This document shows positions 52,599 through 61,894 of a DNA stretch of 64,000 nucleotides, in pieces. A program made the translations under genes and the position numbers. The stretch's first letter is position 1, and the number at the start of each line of letters is the position of its first letter. This stretch comes from Streptomyces sp. Ag109_O5-1 (GTDB lineage: Bacteria > Actinomycetota > Actinomycetes > Streptomycetales > Streptomycetaceae). The notes under the pieces are model-generated. The model saw only the letters and a list, made by a program, of their open reading frames with translations, had not been told where the DNA came from and did no database searches. The stretch spans positions 1,302,001 to 1,366,000 of the forward strand of contig NZ_RKQF01000001.1 of NCBI RefSeq assembly GCF_003814875.1. The letters are read 5' to 3'.

Positions 52599-53138
52599 AT
52601 GGAAAGCCACGGCGGCACATGTACGCAGGATCCGCGCGAGGCGGCCCGGGACCACATCAGCCCGGGAGACTTCGACGCCGCTTTCACCGCCGACATGCCC
52701 AGACTGCGCAGACGGCTGCTCGCCCTGACCGGCAATCCGCATGACGCGGACGACCTGCTGCAGGAGACGTATCTGCGGCTGTCCCGGCGGGCCCGCGCCC
52801 GGAATCTGACGCACCAGCAGCATCCGTACGCCTACACCTGCACGGTCGCGCTGAACCTGCTGCGCGACTCCTGGCTGCACCCATCCCGCCGGGAGCGGAC
52901 CACCGACCGGCTGCCCGAGGCGGGCTGGGACGGCGGGCTCGGCTCGTACGAGGCCTCGGCCACCGCCCTCGCGCTGCTGAGCGTGCTCTCGCCGAAGGAG
53001 GCGGCCGCGGTGATCCTCGTCGACCTGGAGGGGCTCACCCACGACACGGCCGGGGAACGGCTCGGCGCCCATCGCGGCACCGTGCAGCGCAACCGGATGC
53101 GGGCGCTGGCCAAGATGCGGGCGGCACTGGCCGGTTGA
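52599..53138 (+). CDS. Sigma-70 family (ECF/SigE-like) RNA polymerase sigma factor
   Basis: A 179-residue sigma factor. Region 2 is MPRLRRRLLALTGNPHDADDLLQETYLRLSRR and region 4 is LSVLSPKEAAAVILVDLEGLTHDTAGERLGAHRGTVQRNRMRALAKM. No anti-sigma gene follows. Upstream, ACGGATCCCTCA occurs twice at 16-bp spacing (52543-52554, 52559-52570), with a poorer third copy before, perhaps its own promoter elements. The next gene encodes a wall hydrolase. Confidence 0.88.
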   Translation: MESHGGTCTQDPREAARDHISPGDFDAAFTADMPRLRRRLLALTGNPHDADDLLQETYLRLSRRARARNLTHQQHPYAYTCTVALNLLRDSWLHPSRRERTTDRLPEAGWDGGLGSYEASATALALLSVLSPKEAAAVILVDLEGLTHDTAGERLGAHRGTVQRNRMRALAKMRAALAG

Positions 53139-53236
53139 GTTCCGGGTGCCGCGTCCCGACGGGGGTGGGACGCGGCACCCGGTCGGTCATCGGACCCCCG
53201 CCACACATGGCTACATGTCAACGAAGGATGTGCACC

Positions 53237-54394
53237 TTGAGAATCACCACACCTGCCAGGGCTGTCGCCGTCGCCGCGGCTCTCGCCACGGTCCCGCTCC
53301 TGTCCGCCACCGCGCATGCCACCACCGCCCGGGCCGTCACCACCCCGGCCGCCGCCCAGGACGCCGCCTGCGGTGTGCTGGCCTCCGGCGCCTCGGCGAC
53401 CGCGGAGGCGGCCGTGAACGCGGCCTGCTCCCAGATCGGCGTCTGGTACAGCTGGGGCGGCGGCCACGGCGCCACGCCCGGTGCCACGTACGGCTACTAC
53501 GACGGCTCCGACCCCGACAGCCTGCACGACAACGAGCGCAAGGGCTTCGACTGCTCGGGCCTGATGCGGTACGCGTACTACCGGGCGACCGGCCGCGACC
53601 TGCTCAACGGCACGGCCGACGACCAGTACCACAGCCCGCAGGCCTCGGCCCGCTTCTCGGCGGGCCAGGGCACCGCTCCCCTGGTCCCGGGTGACCTGAT
53701 GTTCTGGGGCAGCGGGTACATCCACCATGTCGCCATGTACCTGGGCGCGGGGCAGATGGTCGAGGCCTACGAGTCCGGCACCCACATCAGGGTGACGCCG
53801 GTGCGCACGGGCGGCGACTACGCGGGCGCGATCCGCATCAACCCGACCGGCACACCGGTGCCGCCGCCGGCGAACGGCGGTTCGACGTTCGAGACCTGGG
53901 GCACCGGGGTGCACACACACTCCACGCCGAGCGTGCACGCCTCGGTCGTCGACACCTTCGCCGGTCCCACCCAGGTCTCCGTCCAGTGCCAGGAGCACGC
54001 GGAGGAGGTGACCGCCGAGGGCTACACCAACGACATCTGGGCCAAGCTCGCCGACGGTTCCTGGATGACCAACATCTACATCAAGGGCCCGGCCGAACTG
54101 CCCGGCATCCCGGACTGCGGCGGCGACAACCCGCCGCCGCCGAGCGGGGGCAGCACGGCGTTCCAGACCTGGGGCACGGGCGTGCGCACGCACAGCGAGC
54201 CCAATGTGAACGCCGGTGTCGTCGACTACTTCGCCCAGCCGACGACGGTCAACGTGGTCTGCCAGACCCACGCCCAGACGGTCACGGCCGAGGGCTACAC
54301 CAACGACGCCTGGTCCAAGCTGACCAACGGCGCGTGGATGACGAACATCTACATCAAGGGCCCGGCCTGGCTGCCGGGGGTCGCCACCTGCTGA
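53237..54394 (+). CDS. Secreted NlpC/P60 peptidase with two SH3-like repeats
   Basis: A 385-residue secreted wall hydrolase. The signal is MRITTPARAVAVAAALATVPLLSATAHA. The NlpC/P60 domain has GFDCSGLMRYAYY with the catalytic Cys and YIHHVAMYLG with the His. Two homologous repeats of about 80 residues follow, each with TWGTGV, VTAEGYTNDxWxKL and GxWMTNIYIKGP, bacterial SH3-like domains for wall binding. I chose TTG at 53237 because GAAGGA sits 8 bp before it; the in-frame ATG at 53228 abuts that site and is less likely. Confidence 0.85.
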   Translation: MRITTPARAVAVAAALATVPLLSATAHATTARAVTTPAAAQDAACGVLASGASATAEAAVNAACSQIGVWYSWGGGHGATPGATYGYYDGSDPDSLHDNERKGFDCSGLMRYAYYRATGRDLLNGTADDQYHSPQASARFSAGQGTAPLVPGDLMFWGSGYIHHVAMYLGAGQMVEAYESGTHIRVTPVRTGGDYAGAIRINPTGTPVPPPANGGSTFETWGTGVHTHSTPSVHASVVDTFAGPTQVSVQCQEHAEEVTAEGYTNDIWAKLADGSWMTNIYIKGPAELPGIPDCGGDNPPPPSGGSTAFQTWGTGVRTHSEPNVNAGVVDYFAQPTTVNVVCQTHAQTVTAEGYTNDAWSKLTNGAWMTNIYIKGPAWLPGVATC

Positions 54395-54445
54395 TCCGGA
54401 CCCGGCCGCGGGGCGCCCGACGATTCGGGCGCCTCGCGCGCTTGC

Positions 54446-55024
54446 CTATTCACTTTGTTGACTGTTCGTAGCGGCTCGCTGCTCCAGTCTGCGCAGGGCC
54501 AGGTCCCCCCACTGGAGGTTCTCCCGCTCGAAGGACATCCCGCGCAGCAGGGTGAGATACGGGCCGATGCGGTCCGCCTCGGCGAAGTACGCCTCCTCGG
54601 AGCGGCCGGCGAGAAGGCGCTGCCTGATCCGTTCGTAGCGGGCGAGTTTGGCGGCGGCCCACTCCATGCGTTCGGCGACGGCCGTCCGGACCGCCTCGAT
54701 GTCACCGGCGTCCGCGCACTGCACCTTGACCAGCAGCTCGTCGCGGACCACCGCAGGCCGGCCAGGGGGCTCGGCCGTATGAGCGCGTACCGCCTCACGG
54801 CCGGCGTCGGTCAGCGAGAACAGCCGCTTGTTGGGCCTGCGTTCCTGCTCGACCACGCGGGCGGCGACCAGTCCGTCCGCCTCCATGCGGTCCAGTTCGC
54901 GGTAGAGCTGCTGGGGCGTCGCCGTCCAGAAGTTGGCGACCGTCGCGTCGAATCCCTTCGCGAGGTCGTACCCGGAGGCCTCTCCCTCCAGGAGGGCGGC
55001 CATCACCGCATTCCGCAGAGCCAT
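54446..55024 (-). CDS. PadR-family transcriptional regulator
   Basis: A 192-residue PadR protein. The N-terminus MALRNAVMAALLEGEASGYDLAKGFDATVANFWTATPQQLYRELDRMEADGLVAAR is the PadR winged helix; the rest is the helical dimerisation domain (VAERMEWAAAKLARYERIRQRL). PadR proteins repress by binding short inverted repeats and respond to phenolics or drugs. It is divergent from the NTF2-like gene, with a TACTCAA-N4-TTGAATA operator between them. Confidence 0.9.
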   Translation of the reverse strand: MALRNAVMAALLEGEASGYDLAKGFDATVANFWTATPQQLYRELDRMEADGLVAARVVEQERRPNKRLFSLTDAGREAVRAHTAEPPGRPAVVRDELLVKVQCADAGDIEAVRTAVAERMEWAAAKLARYERIRQRLLAGRSEEAYFAEADRIGPYLTLLRGMSFERENLQWGDLALRRLEQRAATNSQQSE

Positions 55025-55047
55025 GGGGACACGCTAGCATGCGAAAT

Positions 55048-55065
55048 TACTCAACTTTTTGAATA
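55048..55065. promoter_or_regulatory. PadR operator candidate
   Basis: TACTCAA (55048-55054), spacer CTTT, TTGAATA (55059-55065): an 18-bp dyad with one mismatched pair, 24 bp before the PadR start and 15 bp before the NTF2-like ATG, overlapping its ribosome binding site region. Confidence 0.55.
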
Positions 55066-55080
55066 GGTGAGGTGGACCCC

Positions 55081-55476
55081 ATGCACCCCTTCCGCAAGGC
55101 CGTCGAGAGCGACGACATGGACGCCGTGGCCGCCCTGCTGGCCGACGACGTCGTCTTCACCAGCCCGGTCGCGTTCAAGCCGTATCCGGGCAAGGCGATC
55201 ACCGCCGCGATCCTGCGCGCAGTGTCCCGGGTGTTCGAGGACTTCGTCTACGTCCGGGAGATCGCGAACCCCGACGGCCGGGACCATGCCTTCGTCTTCA
55301 CGGCGACCGTGGCCGGCAGGAAGCTCCAGGGCTGCGACTTCCTGCACTTCGACGAGAACGGGAAGATCGACGAGTTCACGGTGATGGTGCGCCCTCTGTC
55401 GGCCGCCCAGGCGCTGTCCGAGGCGATGGGCGCCCAGTTCGAGCGGATCGCCCAGGAGGCCGCCGCCGCGCAGTGA
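55081..55476 (+). CDS. NTF2-like (SnoaL-type) protein
   Basis: A 131-residue protein with the NTF2-like cone fold: HPFRKAVESDDMDAVAALLADDVVFTSPV, then a beta-rich half ending GCDFLHFDENGKIDEFTVMVRPL. Family members include ketosteroid isomerases and polyketide cyclases, but also non-enzymatic binders. The ATG at 55081 is preferred over GTG 55072 because GAGG is 8 bp upstream. It is the probable target of the divergent PadR regulator. Confidence 0.85.
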   Translation: MHPFRKAVESDDMDAVAALLADDVVFTSPVAFKPYPGKAITAAILRAVSRVFEDFVYVREIANPDGRDHAFVFTATVAGRKLQGCDFLHFDENGKIDEFTVMVRPLSAAQALSEAMGAQFERIAQEAAAAQ

Positions 55477-55577
55477 CCGGCCGGGCCGTCGTCCTCCGGT
55501 TCCCATGATCGCCCGATCGGGGGACTGCCCGGTCGAGGGACTGGTGGGAGCCGGGCACGGCCACGAGACTCTGGGCC

Positions 55578-56315
55578 ATGACCGCTTCCGACCGGCCGCA
55601 GGCGCTCGCCTGGGACACCCCCGCGGCCGCGGCCGCCTACCGCAACCGTGACATGAGGCTGGCCCGGCAGCTGATCTTCCCTGCGGTCCTGGACCGCGTA
55701 GGCGTTCCCCGGGGGCCCGGCGCGACCGTCCTCGACGTGGGCTGCGGCACCGGTGCCCTGGCCCTGGAGTTGGCCCAGGCGCGCGGCTGGTCGGTGCAGG
55801 GTGTCGATCCCTCGGCGCACATACTGGACATCGCCCGCGCCGACCGCGCCGATCCGCGCGTCGACTACCGCCTCTTCGACGGCCGTTCGCTGGCCTGGAT
55901 CCCGGACGGCAGCATCGACGCGGCCGTCTGCTGCCTGGTCTACTGCACCGACCCCGACGACACCCGGCTGGCCGCGCTGACCGCCGAGATCCACCGGGTG
56001 CTCCGGCCGAGCGCCCCCTATGTCCTCGCCGACCTCAACCCGGACGCCGTGGGAGAGCGGTTCGCCACGCTCCGGTTCGGCGACGAGGGCGCGTCGTACT
56101 CCGAAGGCGACCCCGTGCCCACGGTGCTGCGCCAGCTCGACGGCACTTCCGTCACCACCGCCTGCTACTACCGTCCGCTGTCCGCGTACCGCGCGCTGCT
56201 CACCGGGGCGGGATTCCCCGCGCCTGCCACGGACACCCCGGCCCTGCCGGACTCCGACCGCCCCGCCGGGTCCGGCCTCGCCCCCTACCTGATCATCGAC
56301 ACCACCCGCCGCTGA
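55578..56315 (+). CDS. Class I SAM-dependent methyltransferase
   Basis: A 245-residue methyltransferase. Motif I is VLDVGCGTGALALELA, followed by VQGVDPSAHILDIAR and a methyltransf_11-type core (VDYRLFDGRS...DGSIDAAVCCLVYC). The acceptor substrate is unknown. It starts 102 bp after the NTF2-like gene on the same strand and may be transcribed with it. Confidence 0.88.
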   Translation: MTASDRPQALAWDTPAAAAAYRNRDMRLARQLIFPAVLDRVGVPRGPGATVLDVGCGTGALALELAQARGWSVQGVDPSAHILDIARADRADPRVDYRLFDGRSLAWIPDGSIDAAVCCLVYCTDPDDTRLAALTAEIHRVLRPSAPYVLADLNPDAVGERFATLRFGDEGASYSEGDPVPTVLRQLDGTSVTTACYYRPLSAYRALLTGAGFPAPATDTPALPDSDRPAGSGLAPYLIIDTTRR

Positions 56316-56702
56316 CCGCACGTCGGTCCAGTACGTCGGGCTCCTGCCCGACGACAAAGCCGGCCGGCAGTCGGCAGGTCGAAGTCGCCCCGGGGCCATG
56401 TCGGCATCGCCGAACCGCCGTTGTGCGCCAGGGTGGTTTCCTCCTCGCTCAGTATGCGGGGCGCGGCGGCGGGAGAACGGCCGCCCCGCGGCGCGGCGCG
56501 GCCCGACGTCCGCGCGCGGCCGAGCACCGCACCAGCGGGCCGGGACAGCCTGAGCTGACCTCCTTCCCAACTGCACGACGAACGGCAGGAGTCGGCCCAA
56601 CACGGTTCGCCCCGGCCAGCAACTGCGCGCGGCCGCGGCCTGATCACGACTGCTCTTCCCGCAACGGCTACCCGGATGCGCGTCAGTTCGGGATCATGCA
56701 GC
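56316..56702. other. 387-bp stretch without a recognisable gene
   Basis: Only long GC-rich frames without family resemblance occur here. The start of the following acetyltransferase frame is uncertain within about 30 bp. No terminator or repeat is apparent. Confidence 0.5.
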
Positions 56703-57605
56703 ATGCGCCCGGATGCCTGGTACCTCACCGAAGACATCGACGATTTCCTCGCCCACGCCGGAGACTTCCTCCGCTCGCGCCCCGTCCTGCACAACACACC
56801 GCTGACCACGATGGAGAAGTGGCGGACCCAGCCGGGCGCGTTCACTCCCGGAACCGTTCTCTTCGGCCGACTGGAATCGGACGGCGGCACCCAGGCGATC
56901 TTCTACCGCCCGCCGAGCCACCGGCTGACCCTCACCCCGCTCTCCCCCGCCCAGGCCGACACCCTCGCCGCCTGGCTCACCGGCCTCGGCCACACCCTCG
57001 CCGGCGTCACCGCGGACCACGACACCGCCACCGCGTTCGCCGAGGCCTGGCAGCGGCACACCGGCGCGACGCCCACACTCCGCGTCCGGATGCACCTCTA
57101 CCGTCTGGACACCCTCACCCCGCCGGAGCCGCACCCGGACGGACATGGCCGCCGCGTGGGCGAGCACGACCACGAGCACCTCATGCGCTGGTGCCGTGAA
57201 CTCGCCGCGGACCTCGGCGAGACCGTCACCATCGACGCCGGTACCTGGGCCGGCACCCGGTTCGCCGAGAAGAGCTACACCTTCTGGGAGACCCCGGACG
57301 GCACCCCCGTCTCCATGGCCGGCGTGAACCCGATGATCGCCGGCATGGTCCGGGTGGACCCGGTCTACACCCCGGCCCGTCTCCGCGGCCGTGGCTATGC
57401 CGCCGCCGTGACCGCGGAGGTGAGCCGCGCCGCGCTGGCCGGGGGCGCCACGGAGGTCGTGCTGTACACGGACGCGGGCAACCGCACCAGCAACGCCCTC
57501 TACCAGCGCCTCGGATACCGCCGGGTCACCGACTGGGCCCCGTACGACTTCGCCTCACGGGCGCCTGCGGCCGGCGCCTCGCCCTCACCAAGGACGACGG
57601 TCTGA
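56703..57605 (+). CDS. GNAT-family N-acetyltransferase
   Basis: A 300-residue protein. The N-terminal 150 residues (MRPDAWYLTEDIDDFLAHAGDFL) form a GNAT-like half domain without obvious cofactor motif; the C-terminal half has the acetyl-CoA loop VDPVYTPARLRGRGYAAAVTAEVSRAAL and NALYQRLGYRRV. Two-module GNAT proteins of this kind are common in Streptomyces; the acceptor is unknown. The ATG at 56703 matches the start of similarity; an in-frame start at 56676 would add nine residues. Confidence 0.8.
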   Translation: MRPDAWYLTEDIDDFLAHAGDFLRSRPVLHNTPLTTMEKWRTQPGAFTPGTVLFGRLESDGGTQAIFYRPPSHRLTLTPLSPAQADTLAAWLTGLGHTLAGVTADHDTATAFAEAWQRHTGATPTLRVRMHLYRLDTLTPPEPHPDGHGRRVGEHDHEHLMRWCRELAADLGETVTIDAGTWAGTRFAEKSYTFWETPDGTPVSMAGVNPMIAGMVRVDPVYTPARLRGRGYAAAVTAEVSRAALAGGATEVVLYTDAGNRTSNALYQRLGYRRVTDWAPYDFASRAPAAGASPSPRTTV

Positions 57606-57729
57606 CCACCCGGATCCCGCCGAGCGCGACGACCGCCTGATCTCCCTGCCACGAGCGCGCAACCGATCAGGCCGGCCGGGGCCGAACCGCTCACCGACAG
57701 CGGTGGTCCCCGGCCGGCTCCGCCGTCGG

Positions 57730-58245
57730 TCAGACGGCGTCCGCTGTTTCCGGGAGCGCGGGACGTGCAGGAGCCCGGTCGATGATCCAGATGGTGCGGT
57801 TGCGGTCGGCCAGGACGGCCGACACCGCGAGCAGGAGGGCACCGCCTGCTGCGGTGAGGGTCACCAGGAGGGCGCCGTCGGCACCGTGGGTCTGGGCGAG
57901 GCCGCCGGAGGCGGCCTGCCCGGCGGCGGTGCCGAGGGGGCCGCCCGCGCACAGGACGGTCATGGCGACGGCGGCGCGTTCGGCGGGGGCGAGCCGTTCG
58001 GTGAGGGCGTACAGGCTGATCATGTAGGGCGCGACGGTGAAGCCCGCCAGGGCGACGGCCGCGGGGACGGACACGAGCCGGGTGCCGCCGGCCAGGACGA
58101 GCATGCCCGCGAAGAGTGCCGCGGCGAAGACGACGTAGCGGGCCCGCAGGGTGAACCGCCCCGGCATCGGCAGTGCGCAGGCCGCGCCGGCCAGCGCACT
58201 GGCGATGCCGAACCCCGCGTACATGAGGCCCGCGGCACCGGGTTC
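57730..58245 (-). pseudogene. MFS transporter remnant (C-terminal part)
   Basis: The minus-strand frame encodes about 170 residues of a major facilitator: GIASALAGAACALPMPG, VVFAAALFAGMLVLAGG, VALAGFTVAPYMISLYALTERLAP and GADGALLVTLTAAGGALLLA. Only the last four or five spans remain; the frame loses all resemblance upstream of about 58245, where a truncated SDR gene starts on the other strand. It has lost its N-terminal half and promoter. Confidence 0.75.
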
Positions 58246-58252
58246 GTCCTCG

Positions 58253-58683
58253 CTCCTGGACACCACGCCGGAGCTGTTCGACCGGCACATCGCGGTCAAC
58301 CTGCGGGCGCCGTTCTTCTCGTCTTCTCGATGCAGGCCGCGGTGGCCGCCATGAACGGCCGCGAGGCACCCGGCACCACCGCCAAGGCCGGACTGGCGGG
58401 ACTGACCGTCAACTCCGCGCACGCCCACCGCTGGGACCGCATCCGGATCAACGTCCTGAACATCGGCTGGACGGACACCGAGGGCGAGGACGCGACCCAG
58501 CGCCCCTTTCACGGCGCGGGCGACGACTGGCGCGAGAAGGCCGCCGCGGCCCAGCCGATGGACAAACTCGGCCAGGTCGACGAGATCGCGGACTTCGTCG
58601 TCTTCCTGCTCTCCGACCGCAGCGGTGTGGTGACCGGCTCGGTCATCGACTGCGACCAGGACGTCTTCGGCGGGATGGACTGA
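58253..58683 (+). pseudogene. SDR-family oxidoreductase remnant
   Basis: Homology to short-chain dehydrogenases starts abruptly at LDTTPELFDRHIAVNLRAPFF (from 58253), then shifts frame near 58320 to FSMQAAVAAMNGREAPGT and runs to VVTGSVIDCDQDVFGGMD. The cofactor-binding N-terminus is gone, and the segment that should hold the catalytic Tyr is missing between APGT and TAKAGLAGL. It is therefore a pseudogene with 5' truncation, frameshift and internal deletion. Confidence 0.78.
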
Positions 58684-58846
58684 GCCGCAACGGGAGGTGC
58701 GCTCCCCGCGAACCGGACCGCCGAAACCTCCGTCCTGGAGCCCGCTGCACGACCACGTCGATGCCCCGGCCCTGCGCCCGGCCAGTGGAGTGACCACGCG
58801 TCGCGTCACGCGGGGTGGAAACCGGGCGTCACCATACCGTGCGGCC

Positions 58847-60748
58847 ATGAACACACAGCGTCATATCGGTGCTGTCGGGAGAAGAGCCGACAGCACAGGC
58901 CTGTCCCACTCCGGCAGGCTCGCGGTCCTGGGCATACTGACCTTGGTACTGGTCACTCTGGCGGCAGCCGGCACACCGGCCGCCGCCGCGCTGCGTTCGG
59001 GTTCCCTCCTGACCGTGAGGTTCACCAACAACAGCGACCGCGACCTGACCCTGGGCTCGAACAGGTACAACGGGTGCCCCGCCACCCTGCCGGACCGTAT
59101 CGACGCGGGCGCCACCGCCACCTGGACCCTCAACGCGTGCAACGACCCCAGCGGCAACGTGGGGACCGTGGCATTCAACATCGCCCGGGAGTCCGGGCGG
59201 GTGAACATCGGGTGGAACGCCCCCCTGGTTGGTACGGCGAGCTACACCGAGTCGGCACCGTCCAGCTACGTGGTCAGCCACAGCGGTGGACAGGGTCTCG
59301 ACCCGACCGTCGACTTCACCTTCGACTGCAGCTCCAGGACCTGCGACGGAATCCCCGACAGCTGGAAGACGAACGGTGTCTACATCAACCCGGCCGACGG
59401 CAGCGCCCACACCCAGCCCGGGCCCGGCCTGAAGTTCATCGACCTGCCGGCGATGGGGGCCAGCGTCAACAAGCCGGACATCTTCGTCCAGGTGGACTGG
59501 ATGGCGGACACGACACACAGCCACGCCCTCTCGGCCGACGCGATCAAGCGGGTGGTCAACGCCTTCGCGAACTCGCCGTACCGCCGCCACTCGCCGAGCA
59601 CCGGCATCAACCTGCACGTGGACGCCGGGCCGGACAGCATCCTCGACTTCGCGACCAACAAGACGTGGGGAACCCTGAGCACGGCCCGAAAACTCCCCGA
59701 GACGAAGAACCTGGGAACCTCGGTCAACGGCCGCTACCAGTGGAATGCGTTCAACACGATCAAGACGGAGGCCGGAGGCTTCACCAGCACCGGTCGGGCG
59801 CCGATCTTCCACTACGCCATCTCGGCACACAACCTGGAGTCCGGCAGCACCTCCAGCGGTATCGCCCCCACCCCGGGCAGTGACCTCATCGTCAGCCTGG
59901 GCAGCTTCACCAATCAGGTGGGCACCGTCTCCGAGCAGGCCGGTACGTTCATGCACGAGTTGGGCCACAACCTCAACCTGGAGCACGGCGGGAACAACGA
60001 CGTCAACCACAAGCCGCAGTACTTCAGCGTGATGAACTACCTGTACCAGATGGGCCTCACCTCCGGGTCCACCACCGGAACGATGGACTTCTCCCGTCAG
60101 AGCACCGCACTCGACGAGAACAGCCTCGACGAGAGGTCGTATCCGACCAGCAGCGGGAACTACGACCTGAAGCACTACTGTCCGAACCAGGCAGGGGGCG
60201 GCTCCTTCGTCACCGTTCCCGCGGCGGACAAGCAGGTCGACTGGAACTGCGACGGCCAGATCACGGGTCTGGTCGGCTACGACGTCAACAACGACGGAGC
60301 GCGCACCACGCTCACCGGCTGGGACGACTGGAGCAACCTCCTGCTCCGTGCCGGCTCCATCGGCACCAGTTCCTCGGGCACCATGCCGGCGCCGACCTTG
60401 GAGGACGAGATGACTCCGGCCGACGAGGCGATGAACGAACCGCTGGACACCACGCCTCCGGTCACCAGGGCCAGGACGACCCCGCGCCCCGACAGCCACG
60501 GTGTCTACCACTCGAACGTCACCGTCACCCTCACCGCCACGGACGACCTGTCCGGTGTGGCCAGGACCGAGTACGACCTCGACGGCAAGGGCTGGAAGAA
60601 GTACACCTCACGGATCAAGGTGCGCGGCGACGGCAAGCACGAACTGCTGTTCCGCTCGATCGACCACGCGCAGAACCACGAGCTCGCGAAGTCCCTAGGT
60701 ATCCGCATCAAGAGCGACTCGCACGGACACGGGGGCGGGGGCTCCTGA
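58847..60748 (+). CDS. Secreted metzincin-type zinc metalloprotease
   Basis: A 633-residue exported protein. After a basic start a hydrophobic segment (GILTLVLVTLAAAGTPAAA) is a likely signal. The N-terminal 150 residues form a beta domain (LLTVRFTNNSDRDLTLGSNRY). About residue 370, HELGHNLNLEHGG matches the HExxHxxxxxH metzincin zinc site. A late domain (DTTPPVTRARTTP...ATDDLSGVARTEYDLDGKGW) resembles Ig-like OmpL47/bacterial repeat modules. The tail is His/Gly-rich. Target unknown. A strong terminator follows. Confidence 0.82.
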   Translation: MNTQRHIGAVGRRADSTGLSHSGRLAVLGILTLVLVTLAAAGTPAAAALRSGSLLTVRFTNNSDRDLTLGSNRYNGCPATLPDRIDAGATATWTLNACNDPSGNVGTVAFNIARESGRVNIGWNAPLVGTASYTESAPSSYVVSHSGGQGLDPTVDFTFDCSSRTCDGIPDSWKTNGVYINPADGSAHTQPGPGLKFIDLPAMGASVNKPDIFVQVDWMADTTHSHALSADAIKRVVNAFANSPYRRHSPSTGINLHVDAGPDSILDFATNKTWGTLSTARKLPETKNLGTSVNGRYQWNAFNTIKTEAGGFTSTGRAPIFHYAISAHNLESGSTSSGIAPTPGSDLIVSLGSFTNQVGTVSEQAGTFMHELGHNLNLEHGGNNDVNHKPQYFSVMNYLYQMGLTSGSTTGTMDFSRQSTALDENSLDERSYPTSSGNYDLKHYCPNQAGGGSFVTVPAADKQVDWNCDGQITGLVGYDVNNDGARTTLTGWDDWSNLLLRAGSIGTSSSGTMPAPTLEDEMTPADEAMNEPLDTTPPVTRARTTPRPDSHGVYHSNVTVTLTATDDLSGVARTEYDLDGKGWKKYTSRIKVRGDGKHELLFRSIDHAQNHELAKSLGIRIKSDSHGHGGGGS

Positions 60749-60781
60749 CCCCGGACTCCGGCTCCTGACCCGAGACACCCT

Positions 60782-60818
60782 GACGGCCCCCGGCTCGCCC
60801 GGCGGGCCGTCCGGTTTT
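60782..60818 (+). terminator. Intrinsic terminator after metalloprotease
   Basis: GACGGCCC (60782-60789) pairs with GGGCCGTC (60804-60811), with an inner CCGG/CCGG stem, followed by CGGTTTT. This is a classical stem with a T-run. Confidence 0.8.
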
Positions 60819-61231
60819 GCCGGCCGGCGGCCGCGCTCCGCTGCCACCCCCGTGACTCACCTCCGACTCACGGCATCGTGCGCCTCATCGTCCCTCCGGG
60901 CGTCTCGTGCCGACGCGCTGTCCGGTTGCCGCTCGGCGTTGTCCACCGTTCGCGGCACGTGACAAGGGCCAGGGTGCGACGACCCCGCCCGACACTCGCG
61001 GGCCCCCGGAACAGGACCTCAGTCCAGTACGGCGGAGCCGGGTTTCCGCGTACCGCGACCGAGGTGGGCGGAGCAAGGCGGTCAGGACGGTCTCGGTGGT
61101 CCCGTCGGAGTGGACGACCCCGACCTGGTTGACGCTGTTCAGCGGCCGAGAGAGCGGGGCCGGTCGGCCAGCCAGGTGGCCGCCTTCCGCCGGAACGCGG
61201 CACAGTCCGGGCGGTGCGGCAAGGAAGCGGT
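60819..61231. other. 413-bp stretch without a confident gene
   Basis: A minus-strand frame reads LNSVNQVGVVHSDGTTETVLTAL around 61070-61140, which looks protein-like, but no start, stop or family supports a gene. It may be a remnant. Nothing else is recognisable. Confidence 0.4.
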
Positions 61232-61894
61232 CTACGACAGTTGGATGCCGAGTCGCTCCGCGAGTTCGTGAGCGTTGACGCCGTAGGTCTCCCGGATCCG
61301 TACGCCGTCGGGGCCGACGTCGAAGACGCCGTGGTCGGTGTAGACGCGGCTCACGCAGCCGACACCCGTGAGCGGGTAGGTGCACCGCTCCACGAGTTTC
61401 GGTTCACCGGAGCGGGTGAAGAGCGTCATCATCACGTAGACGTCCTTCGCGCCGATGGCGAGGTCCATGGCGCCCCCGACGGCTGGGATGTCCTCGGGCT
61501 TGCCGGTGGTCCAGTTGGCGAGGTCGCCGTCGAAGGCGACCTGGTAGGCCCCCAGGACGCAGACATCGAGGTGCCCGCCGCGCATCATCGCGAAGGAGTC
61601 GGCGTGGTGGAAGTACGCCGCCCCGGGCAGCTCGGTCACCGGGACCTTGCCGGCGTTGGTCAGGTCGGGGTCGACCGCGTCGCCCTCGGCCTTCGGGCCC
61701 ATGTTGAGCATGCCGTTCTCGGTGTGCAGCACCACCCCGGAGCCGGCCGGCAGATGGTCGGCGATCTTGGTGGGCTGCCCGATGCCGAGGTTGACGAAGG
61801 AACCGGCCGGGATGTCACGTGCGATGACGGCGGCCAGTTCATCCATCGAGAGCCGGTGGTCGGCGCGCACCTGATCGCTTCGCGTGATGGTCAT
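61232..61894 (-). CDS. 3-oxoacid CoA-transferase subunit B (second copy)
   Basis: A 220-residue beta subunit of a class I CoA transferase. VLHTENGMLNMGP holds the catalytic Glu. It resembles PcaJ/ScoB; the sequence VNLGIGQPTKIADHLPAG differs from PcaJ (27351) enough to mark another paralogue. The ATG at 61894 overlaps the stop of subunit A (ATGA). The substrate may be 3-oxoadipate or another beta-keto acid. Confidence 0.9.
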   Translation of the reverse strand: MTITRSDQVRADHRLSMDELAAVIARDIPAGSFVNLGIGQPTKIADHLPAGSGVVLHTENGMLNMGPKAEGDAVDPDLTNAGKVPVTELPGAAYFHHADSFAMMRGGHLDVCVLGAYQVAFDGDLANWTTGKPEDIPAVGGAMDLAIGAKDVYVMMTLFTRSGEPKLVERCTYPLTGVGCVSRVYTDHGVFDVGPDGVRIRETYGVNAHELAERLGIQLS

